NCBI GenBank assembly: GCA_951804985.1
Contig: OX638130.1
Span: 82,764,583-82,828,582 of the forward strand
Reading direction: 5' to 3'
DNA: 64,000 bases
DNA from: Dryomyza anilis
Taxonomy: Eukaryota; Arthropoda; Insecta; Diptera; Dryomyzidae
This document shows, one piece after another, positions 48,481-58,829 of the stretch; position 1 is the first letter of the stretch, and each line of letters opens with the position of its first letter. The notes beneath the pieces are model-generated. The model was not told the DNA's origin and searched no databases. It saw only the letters and a program-made list of their open reading frames with translations. A program made the position numbers and the translations under genes.

Positions 48481-51219
48481 ATTTTCGCTTTGCGCACCAT
48501 TCTGCGAGTTTATACAAAATGGTCTCATTTGCAGAATAAAAAATGCGAACATGCGGTTACTGCAATCGAATGTATTGCTGCACGAACTAACATTTCGGTT
48601 ATAGTTAAATAAGGTACGTTAATTTAAATGACATGAGGTTACATCAAATGTATTTCGGTTGCCTTAATGAAACTTTGCTTTATCTAACCTCAGCCAGAAG
48701 AGTCTTTTTAAATAAAAAATATTTTCGATAAGAGTCACTTAGGCCCGGTTTTTAGAACATATTAAACACAATCATGCACAAATTTGTAAGTTTTGCACTG
48801 CATTTGAAAAATGTATGAACAAATTTTTACATCAAAGTAAGTTTTATTCTATTTTGTAAACAAGACAGTTGCCATATATATAGTGTGGCCATATCTTTTA
48901 CAATATATTTGTGCGCACTTAAGTGGAGACTGTAAAAATCAAAAAAACTTAAGTAGACAAAAAAATCGTAAAATTTTCTCAACTCAAATTTTACTTAAAA
49001 TCGCAAATATTCTTAAAAGTTTTATAAGAATGCAACTATATATATATTTTTTTTTTTTATTAGCACATAAAATGAAATTTACGCAGCATTTGTATGAGAC
49101 GAAAATCCCTCTGTCGCATATAAAATTCGTAAATTGTAAAAATATACGCAAACATTGTGCATGAAATTTTTGAACGAATAACATATTAATTTCACGCGTA
49201 TTTTTTCATAAATATTACACCATAGATATAACTCAGTTTATTATGTTTAAAACGTTAAATTAATGTATAATGTACACAAAGTTGTTGAATTTTCCAACTG
49301 GGTAGATGATTGCGACTCAGATATATACTTTCAGACAGTCCAACCAAGTCGCACGAAAATAAGTTAAACAGCGAAAAAATATAATAATAAACATGTGGAT
49401 ACGTTTTTATTATTTTTGATGAAAATTATAACGTTTTCTTGTGTGTATTTTAAAGAAACTTGCAGTATTGTTTTTTAAAAAATGATAAATATAATGGCAC
49501 TTGAACTGAAATGATACAAAAAGATGGTTACCATCTTTAAACCATGGAAAAACTACATAAACAAAAACAATTTATAAATTTTCAAATAACTGAGTACTGA
49601 CTAGTACTACGCAGTAGTATAAAATAGAACGGCCTCTGTCATTGTAGCCTCTGGCAATGTCGTTTATATGGCATGAAAACGTAAAGATGTAATGGTGTAA
49701 AAAGTGACGAGGTTTATTAATGCATTGAAGTAACTCAGCATCAGTTACGATTTGCAATCTGGGCCGTAATTCACGACAGTACCAGTTAATACAATAGAAA
49801 ACTGCAATTGGAAAAATGTATGAAAACCGTAGAATGACAAATGTAAATTTGAACCTTGGTAGAAAAAAAAATATTTGCTGCATTTTGGTCAAAAAATGTT
49901 TTAATGATAAATATTTCTAATAGTAGTTGTAGAATTTAAAAATATATTATGCAATTAAATAGATTATTAAATTTTTTAAACGTTACGTAATAGGAAAAAA
50001 CTGAATATTTGAGCACTTGCGAATTATATGTAGTTTCTGTAAGAACATCTCATTCAGTGTATGAATTTAATATTTATAAACAAACTTACGAAGAATTAAC
50101 TTAAAGGAAGAATTGTTGGAGGGATGACTGGAAAATATATCGAGTAAAATTCGGCTCCCAAATGAAACACCTAATTGTAATTAATCCACATTCGAATTTA
50201 AATTTAAAATACTTAAGAACTACAAACACAATGACAAGTATTATGAAATTAGTAGTAAATATCGTTTAAAAATAATTAAGCGACTGAAAAGTCTAAAACA
50301 AACAAAAAAAAAACATAAACAATGAAAAATCAACGTTCGTTCATCGGATTCTGAACAACATCATGAAATGCCCCACCGAACCACTTACTGCTCACTCACC
50401 CTACCGGAAATGTTGCGGGTCGAGGTGGTGGCACATGTATTAGCAAACGAGATTATGAAAATAAATTGAAATTAAATTTTTCACTTGATGAATTCTTAAA
50501 CAGGGGAAGCAGCAGTACTAAATATGAACACGTAACGAGCACTCGTATTGAATACTTGCGCAGACAGACACGATGTAGAGCCAGGCGGCATACTGAGAGC
50601 ATTGAGAGCGCATAACTGAAAACAAACGCAATGCAGATATTTGCAGGTGACAGAAATCCACAAGGAATCGTATAACATGTGGCCAATCAATCAGTTTTTG
50701 TCTCCAAATTAAACGTCGTCTGCGTTATGCGTCGTCTGGCCAGCAATAATCTGTAAACTAATAGTACAACAATTTATGTCAATCGGCGACAACCGAACGG
50801 AAGCCAACCGAATTATTTCAAAGAGCACAAAACAGAAGTAGCATCATGGGAACAATATCAACCGTTAGGGTTGCCATTTGAATGATTGTTCGTTGAATGC
50901 ATCATCAGTCACATTTGCTGGAAACCAAAGTAAAGGTTTTCGTTTTTGTTATTGTTGTTTTGTGACGACGAACATTAAATGAACGAAACCAAAGAACAAA
51001 GTACAAATATTTGATGAGGAAAATCAATGGATAACAGCTATTGATTGTTTAATTTGGTAAATGTTTGAGCGAAGGTATAGAAATTAAAATCGGAATGAAA
51101 CATTAAACTTTAAAAAACAAAAATGTTTTAAATAAAAAAAAAGAACTTTAACAAAGAGAAATGTATTTATTAAAATTAATTTCAAATTAATAAATTGCGA
51201 CAATATTGATTTGAGAATT
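48481..51219. other. Intergenic / upstream mei-P26 region without a clear gene
   Basis: AT-rich, with no supported coding region. A GC-richer block at about 50340-50960 stands out. On the minus strand it contains TTTCCGGTAG-GGTGAGTGAG near 50400, a possible donor, which makes it a candidate promoter or leader exon for a minus-strand transcript such as mei-P26. Nothing else is evident. Confidence 0.3.
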
Positions 51220-52044
51220 CCCAATAAACACAGATACGGACTAAAACGTAAAAACGGTTGTGAGAACGGGTATGCCCGTTATTGCGGTGACATTACGGCA
51301 CAATAGTACGTGTTAAATCCGGGTATAGCTGTAAATAGGGTAGTAAATAGATACGGATATCAATTTTTACACCGTTCCGGACACGTAATTACGGTACAAA
51401 AACGCCTGTTACCGTAAATTCGATTGAAAATACAAAAAAAACATTTTTACGTGCGAAGTACGGCAACGTTACGCGCACGTTATTACGGCTCAGAAACGGA
51501 GCTACCGTAAATACTGATAAAAATACACACAACCATTTTTACGTGTATAAAACGGTCACTTTACGGCTTTACTTAATTTAAAGAAATATTTGTATGACTA
51601 TAATACCTGGGTTTTTTATTCTTCATGATTGAAAAATATTTTTCATTCGAAATAACAAAAATAATAATTGATATATAAAATTTTCTAGTTGCAACATGGC
51701 ACGCATACACATTACGTCCCGTTTTTATGCCGTATTTACGTTCCTTTTACGTGCCTTTTATACGGACCGTTTACGTGCCTTATTTACGTTCCTTTTATAC
51801 GGCCCGTTTACGTGCCGTATTTACGTGCCTTTTACGTTCATTCATTGCTTTAAAGTACCGTAAAGAAGTTCCGTAAAGAAGTTACGGCCCGGAAATATGT
51901 TCACGTTTTATTACTACGGGCCATTTCCGGAATGGGCCGTATTTTAAATTTCATATGTAAAACGTTTTGCTTTACTTTCCGTAAACGGCTGCCGTAAACG
52001 GTGTTTATGCCCGTAAATAAATTTGAATATGCAGGTTTATTGGG
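51220..52044. mobile_element. CCCAATAAAC inverted-repeat element with TTTACGTGCC arrays
   Basis: The ends CCCAATAAAC (51220) and GTTTATTGGG (to 52044) are perfect 10-bp inverted repeats. Internally, near 51710-51840, TTTACGTGCC, TTTACGTTCC and TATACGG(A/C)CCG are repeated. CCGTAAA/TTTACGG motifs are spread through both halves in opposite orientation, giving extensive self-complementarity. There is no open frame. Confidence 0.6.
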
Positions 52045-53069
52045 TTGTTCTGTATTATTTGTAAGTGCATTAAAAAAAATGTTTTTTTCAAACAATCTAA
52101 ATTATTTATTGATATCTAAAATAAATAAAAAATAAATAAAATAAAATTAAGCGGAAACATAAGCGGATCGGACTCATATGTTTAGCACGGAAAGGTCGTC
52201 ATATTACAACGATTGTAAATCGCAAAATAGAATATGCCCGTTGTAGAAGTAAACTTAACTAAATAAGAACTTTTTTTACTATAGTTTTATAAAAAAAAAA
52301 GTTTGTTATATTTTAAAAGGTGTAATATCTATAATATACAGCTATGGAAATATGCAGTATGCAGTACCACTATATAACGGTAATTCTTTTTTATATTTTA
52401 TTTTACAAAAATCACGTAGTCCAGTGTCGAAAATGTTACCAATATTTTAAATGTGCAGAATTTAATTAAGTATTCACAACATTTTAATAAATAAACATTA
52501 ATTTTCAAACAAAAAAGATATTATATGAATTAATATATAGAATTAGGATTGTTCATATTCAATCGTTTCATATTTGCAAATAGTTGTACGCCAGATGAAC
52601 ATAATGCAATTATTGGGCTTAAAGAGTCTGATCTTTCATATAACAAATTTCAAAGTGGTTTGATCCAAAACAACGATTAGTATTACCTCAATCCGTATCC
52701 TCCGGACTTAGTTTTTCGAATTTTGAAATAAAATTTAGGACACAAGGATCCCGAATATGTCATTTATTTTTGTATTGGGTATAGTGATATGCCAGGTAAA
52801 AACCGAAAAAAACACATACAAAATATATATAACAAATAAAATTTCGAAAACTTGATCAGTGTTCTTGCTAAACACTCACTAAAAAATAAACAGCTAACAA
52901 TGTTAGGTTTTATTCAAAGATAAGATTAATTACATAAACAAGAAATTAAAAACTTATCCTGTTTATCGTGACGTTATTTTTTAAATTTAAAAGTGTTATT
53001 TAATAAATGTTTTTATGTTTAATATATTTAAAATATTTTCCGATAAACCATTGAGATATTTATATATTG
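52045..53069. other. AT-rich interval without a gene
   Basis: No coding region. A weak TTAGGATTGTTCATATTC near 52545 and the complement of TAAGGGGATTCAC at 53560-53577 could be the ends of a roughly 1-kb member of the 6540-7687 family, with the SINE at 53084 nested inside it. This pairing is tentative. Confidence 0.3.
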
Positions 53070-53413
53070 ATTGATTCGCGATAATAATAATAATAATAAT
53101 AGTTTGGCGCTACAGTCCTACAAGAACTTAGACCGAGCTCTCGTACCACTTGAGCTGTGCGTGTTATATTTGTACTCAAAGTAGTGGGATCTACAGTTTA
53201 TTGCCGAATCCGAACGGCGGGGTGAGAGCTTTTTCATGGGCGGTGTTTACTCTCGGACGTTTGCCATTGTCTGCCGAGAGGTAGCGTCGGATAGAAAAAT
53301 GTTTTTCAATGAAAAGATGTTGTTAGCCCCAGTCCAGGCTTGAACTGAGACCTTTCGACTCGCAGTCCAACGCACTAACCTCTGAGCTACCGACGCTAAA
53401 TTGATTCGCGATA
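53070..53413 (-). mobile_element. tRNA-derived SINE, full length, with 14-bp target-site duplication
   Basis: The body is 53084-53399 on the minus strand. The tRNA-like head contains an A box (TAGCTCAGAGGTTAGTGCG) and a B box (AGTTCAAGCC) with spacing typical of RNA polymerase III genes. The body is about 240 bp, and the 3' end is a (TTA)n run. ATTGATTCGCGATA flanks it on both sides (53070-53083 and 53400-53413), which shows it was retroposed. A second copy is at 55091-55368. Confidence 0.85.
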
Positions 53414-55090
53414 GTTTTGCAAAAAATCGAAATGTATCAATAATCTGATTTTTCCCCAATAGGCATTTATATTCACTATGTTATTTGGCTTTATGTTATT
53501 TGGCTTTATGTAATAAAGAAAATATATATCAAATTTGACAAAGATAACATATACAACAGTTCGTGAATCCCCTTAATATATAAACAAATAACAAAATAAT
53601 AGGTACGTTCCACGTGTGTCATAACTAATTTGACAATCGTTATCTGAAAAAAATGCAGCTATGTTAAGATTACATAATATTAAAAAATGAATAATGTAAA
53701 GCAACGTAATTGACAAATGTATATTTTTAATATACATACATATTGAACAAAAAAAAAAACCTAGTGGAAGAAAGTAGTGGAAGAAAGACTACTATTTTGG
53801 ACACAATTTTCTGTTATTAGTAAAGTTTTCTAATTTACATAAGCCGACCTATAGTAAACAATATATTAATATTAATAAAACCGTAAATGTCTGTCACATA
53901 TTTACGTTATTTCCACATTAAGACCGTCATATATTTTAAGGACCAGTTATTTAGTTCTAGTTTCGTCTAGTGTTTAATTTATCTTCTTTTTAATTTATAG
54001 CTGCTGAATATTGTAAGCAGATAATGGCAAAAAATTCTTTCGATTTTTACTTCTGATGTCATTTCAAATTCAGAAAAATAACTTGATTATAATATGTGTG
54101 TTTCCAGTAAATTAAGATGCACTTTCTTTTCTGTTCTAACCGCCCCATTGTGCGACGTAGCGACAGCAACCCAATAGGAAATTAAGCGAAGTACCCTGAA
54201 AGTAATCCATGTATTCCAGATTCCATTTATGACGAAAATTGTAATACTTCTTATGTAATGTTACGATAAAACACTAAAGGACTATCCGATTCTCGCTAAC
54301 AATGTAATGTATTTTCTAGGGATTACTATTATTAAAAAAATTAGAGTGCTCATAATAGAATCTGACTGTAATATACAAACTGAACTACATCCTATTTTAT
54401 CTTACAGTGTAATATATCTTTGATTCGAAACAGTCTTGCTAGCATTGATGTTATCGGCTTTTAGAGTTACCAATTTGTTATTGAACACGTGATTATTTTC
54501 TCAAATTTTCATGTAGCGTTTAGTTGTCTTTCAAGATAACAAGAAACAATAACAATAATCTCCATCTAAGTATTAATTATATATTTTTTATGAATGTATG
54601 TTTTCCATACAAACATGATTTATCTTTTTACATTAACTGCATAACCGACAGGATAAAAACACTCATATCCCAGTACCAAACGATATGAGATATCGACATA
54701 TTTTGAACGAACATTACTTTCGATTTCGAATATCGTTTAAACGAACATTATTATCGTTTTCGAATATCGAGAACGATAACTTTCTCGAAAGAAATTGCAA
54801 TATCGATATTTAATCGAATTCGAGAAGCGATTCAGCGTCGTCTGACGTCACCGACCCTATTCTTTTCAGACAGTTATTTTATGTTTAAAACGTATTGAAG
54901 TTCAAAGCCTACGTGAAATTTAAAGATATCGTTTAGAATTCGAATCGGTACCGAGAATAAATACTTTCGAATGTGTGTTTGCTGGGACCTCAAGGTCACG
55001 TGGTACCCTTTAAAATAAAAATCTGTTTTTTCAACATAAATTCCAGAAAAAGGGGAGTGACGAATTTAAAAAATCAAAATTCTTTAAATA
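53414..55090. other. AT-rich interval without a gene; ATCGA-rich cluster at its end
   Basis: There is no supported gene. At about 54667-54990, TATCGA, TTCGAA and ATCGTT motifs occur at high density in both orientations between TCCCAGTACCAAAC and GTTTGCTGGGA. It may be a diverged CCCAG-ended element. Confidence 0.3.
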
Positions 55091-55368
55091 TAATATAATA
55101 ATAATAGTTTGGCACTACAGTTATATAAGCTGAGCTGTGCGTGTTATATTTGTACTCAAAGTGGTAGGACCTACAGTTTATTCTCGAATCCGAACGGCGG
55201 GTGAGACCTTTTCATAGGCAATGTTTTACTCGCGTATGTTTGCCATTTACTGCCGAGAGATAGCGCGGTATACGAAAATGTTTCTATGAAAAGATGTGGT
55301 TAGCCCCAGTCCAGGCTTGAACCGTGGACCTTTCGGCTCGCAGTCCAACGCACTAACCACTGAGCTAC
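55091..55368 (-). mobile_element. tRNA-derived SINE, second copy
   Basis: It is homologous to 53084-53399 along its whole length in the same orientation: (TTA)n tail, GTTTGGC(G/A)CTACAG, AATCCGAACGGCGGG, then the tRNA head with A box GTAGCTCAGTGGTTAGTGCG and a better B box (GGTTCAAGCC). The extreme 5' bases of the head are missing, and no clean target duplication is seen. The divergence from copy 1 suggests different insertion times. Confidence 0.8.
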
Positions 55369-55375
55369 AAATTTA

Positions 55376-55722
55376 CCCAGTAGTAAATTTGTCCAGCCCT
55401 TGTCAGTAGAAGCCCTGCAATAACAACTTCTGTGCATGCTCAATTCACATTTCTGCCACCACTGAATATAGTGTACTTCCAACACTATTTCTATTACTTT
55501 TCAAATACAAAAGCGAAGCGCTGCTAGCTCACCCTCTAGTGGAATGCTAATATTAATGAGCTAAACTATTTTGTGAGACCTTCTGCGGCCATTCTTTGAG
55601 GCCTGCAAAAACGTTCAGTTCACATAAAAAAGAAGAACGGAAATCATTTAGTCGGGAAGGAGTTTGAACTGCTTGAGAATCAGTGCTAGCATAGCTTCTT
55701 ACGTCTGAAATTTATTACTGGG
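55376..55722. mobile_element. CCCAGTA(G/A)TAAATTT inverted-repeat MITE
   Basis: CCCAGTAGTAAATTTG at the left is matched by the complement of CCCAGTAATAAATTTC at the right. It is about 347 bp with no frame. TA precedes the left end but not the right. It abuts the tRNA head of the SINE at 55368. Confidence 0.55.
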
Positions 55723-57167
55723 CACTATAATTATTTTGTTTGAAACAAACTAATTGAAAATGTTTGAGTTTTGAGTGGAAATTTGTTTAGACACAAATTA
55801 AAAATATAAAAAAAAAAAAAAAAAAAACAATTTGTACTATGAACTAATGCAATGGCAACACAAAATAATTCAAAACATAAATAGAGCTGGCATCCCTGCC
55901 ACGGATATTCTTTTGATTCGTGTCGCCGTAATGTTTTTGTTGCACGTTCTCGTGCGATTTCATTATTCGCCTCGTGTAATTTCCTCGTGTTTTCTATCCA
56001 CACAAATTTTCATTTCTCGATGTATTTTTATTTTTTTAACATTATTCACAAATAGCAATTCAACATAAAACCAGACACAATTTTACCCCAAAGACATTTT
56101 TCACTTAAAACTAACACACCGCTGCTTTGCTTAGCTCAACTCGACACAACCCCCAACCCATATACTTGACCCACCAACATTTGGACCCTCAATCATGTCC
56201 TTGAACATAATTCTCGAGGCTCTCACACCCTGTGGTCTGACTGGGTTTACATTTACGCTGCCACAAACTTTTTATATTTTGACCGTGCTTGAAGAAAAAA
56301 AAACACTTTTTTGCATCGATTTTCAGTTTTTGGCAAATAATGAAAAACTTTTTCAGTACAATATTTTCCCCACATACACACGCACTCGCAGCACAATACA
56401 AGAACTTTTCAAAGCCACTACACAGCATTTACATGGAAAATTTCCACGTTATTTTTTCTGCCAGAAGCAAAAACAGTATTCGCTTTTTTTCATTAAAATC
56501 ACACTTTTATAGATTATTTGTTGCAGTCCGGTATTATTGAGATTTTTCAGCAACTTACCTTTGCCATCATACGATTTTTCACTAAAAAAAATGGCCTGCA
56601 AACTGCTCAACTCAAGATCAAGTATGTGTAGTGTGAAAAAATTTGTTCTAGAGTAAGGGTTGCATAAGTACATACATCGTACTATTTTCGTTGCGAAATA
56701 CTGATCCATGTAAAAGTACCTTTTTCATCATAGATCCCTTAAAAACAAATTAACATAAGAATTGAACATTTTTTTAATGTATGAAAATTTGCATATGAAA
56801 TTAAGCAAAAAAATGTCAAAAAATTGTGTTTAACTTTTTATTTATGTATCGGTTTCAACTTCGCTATCCAATAAAAGTGTACTTTTGTTTTACTACATTT
56901 TGATTTATTTTTATTTTTCAAACAAATGCATCACTGAAGTGTAGTGTGCCTGGAACGGGCCGTTGGAAAATTGCGCCGGTTTTTAAATGCGCGTATATTC
57001 CAGGTGGCGTTGTTGCAGCTGTTAGCCAGCTGTCAGATGTCAGAGTATTAGCAATTAAACGCATCTCAAAAATTTAGCTGTGTTCATTAGGCTCCACATC
57101 CCAACAAACATTTTCATCTGAAATAAAAGCATATCCCCAGATGATAAATATACCCAAAGAGTACCCA
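55723..57167. other. Intergenic; poly(A) run and a strong minus-strand splice donor
   Basis: A 20-base A run lies near 55808-55827. At about 56550-56565 the minus strand reads GGCAAAG-GTAAGTTGC, an excellent donor, preceded by a 150-base stretch that could be a leader exon of mei-P26 or of another minus-strand transcript. No coding region is supported. Confidence 0.3.
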
Positions 57168-57830
57168 GCAAAAAAGGTAACTGGCAACTAACTGGTAATT
57201 GCAGGTCATCTTTGTTCCATCATCGGGAGAAAGGTAACCGGCAGATTCCTATCTGTGTGAAGTACAGTGACATCCCTTTCTAGCTAAAGCATTGCGCTCA
57301 TTTAAAAATAACTTTATTGTTTCTTATGCACCTTCTGCTATTTATTGCCACAGACCAAAAAATATTTTACAGAAAAATAAAACAGTACAGCCATAATTAC
57401 TTTTTTCATATATATTTTTATTTAGTATACTATATTAAACAATTGTTAAAAAAAAGTAATTTAATTAATAAAAATTATACGTTAATGTCCACATCGTCGA
57501 TGAAGACGCCTTTCTGATATTTGTTCTTAATTTTTTCACGAATTTCCTATTGTGCGTCTCAGATTATAATTGAATTTTCTCCTGCTTGAAGCACTTTATT
57601 ATTTCGTTGCCCAGATCGTAATTAGTTACCATTCAAAGTGTCCTATGACAGAAGTTTATAATCAATGAAATAGTAATATTTTTGCAGACCACATACCTGG
57701 TTAATGTGTTGTTGTCCTGTATGCAGCGCCTCAGTCTTGCCGATTGCATTGTTGTAGAAATATAAAAATGTTTACTGATTTTTCTTGTTGTTATTACCAA
57801 AATTTGAAATTTTTTTAAGACTACCATTTT
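57168..57830 (-). mobile_element. Second copy of the CCCAGCAAAAAA element, inverted and truncated
   Basis: It begins CCCAGCAAAAAAGGTAAC and matches 30235-31106 in reverse order: GGTAACCGGCAGATTCC, CATTGCGCTCATTTAAAAAT, the QKGVFIDD coding end and the intron (CCAGGTATGTGGTC to TCATAGGACACTTTG on the minus strand). Here the coding end reads [18 protein letters not shown] then VDINV and a stop, better preserved than in the other copy. No matching far terminus was found. Confidence 0.65.
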
Positions 57831-57940
57831 TTTAAAATGTCAATTGTTTAAAATGTCTGAATGTTGTGACATTGAATAATAAATTGAACATTTCAAAAAT
57901 TTCGTTTTGAAGGCAAATATCTAAACAAAAACATTGTTGA

Positions 57941-58012
57941 TGCGTAGCCTAACGGAGATAGCAGTGGACTTTAACGCCGGAGTCAGGAGTTCGATACCAG
58001 CTTGGGGAAACT
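57941..58012 (+). ncRNA. tRNA-like segment (tRNA pseudogene or SINE head)
   Basis: GCGTAGCCTAACGG resembles an A box and GAGTTCGATACC a B box 35 bases later, within about 72 bases. No full cloverleaf with a matching acceptor stem is evident and no CCA-like end is seen. It differs from the SINE heads at 53.4 and 55.4 kb, so it may be the head of a second SINE family. Confidence 0.35.
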
Positions 58013-58829
58013 TAAATAAAAACATTTTTCTATAATTATGAAATTACAAACGGAATCACAATTCCATTTGTAACGGTACGTTTGCGGTGTGTATAAGATG
58101 GATCCTTTGATACTTGAATGAAAACGGAAAATCAGTGCTATGCATTACTATATGTTAGAATGAGATAAGTGATCTAACTCTTTTTCGAACACCGCAGGGT
58201 ACCTCATAAACTGGCACATTTTTGCTCCGCTGATTTCGCGACTTTGTGGGAAATGTTTCTATCTTAATACATATAAAGTCTTTGGTTAAGTGCTAGCATT
58301 TTAGTGAAATACCTCCAAATTTATAAGCAAAAAGTTAATTTTAATAAGTGATTGATTTTCAAATGATGTATAATGTTTGTTTACATTTTTTTATTCTGGT
58401 TATTCTGGAACTACTACTTTATTCACAGTATTCTAGATATTCTGGATAAAATATCAAACTGTTCTGTTCATTCTATTCTTATTCCAAAATGAATAAAGAA
58501 ATACACCCAGTAAGTTGGACGGGTTTGCGTCCACACGATACAACCTGCTTGACAGAACAGCGAAAAAGTCGAAATTTTTTGACTTCATCCAACTTGTCGT
58601 CAAACGAGTTGTTCGTAGCATCCACACGGTACGATTTTGATACAACCCCACTAAGTTGTACGACATGTAGTATCGCGTGGATGCAGCTATTGCCGATTCA
58701 AATCAGTCGAACGACTGTATTGTATAAACGGCGCTTATATAAAAACAGCTGATAATAAACAACAAACGGAAAACAGAATTAGGCGGTTGAAATTTAATTC
58801 AAGTCCATTTTGATATTACAAGTCTGAAA
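58013..58829 (+). promoter_or_regulatory. Upstream region of APC4
   Basis: There is no gene. At 58510-58690, GTCCACACGATACAA is echoed in inverted form by GTATCGCGTGGATGC, a diverged palindrome that looks like a MITE. The APC4 leader is probably the last 60-80 bases. No TATA box or other core promoter motif is clear. Confidence 0.35.

Noticed and set aside
55808..55827. 20-base A run as a retropseudogene tail
   Set aside because: The preceding sequence shows no recognisable gene copy and no flanking duplication was found.
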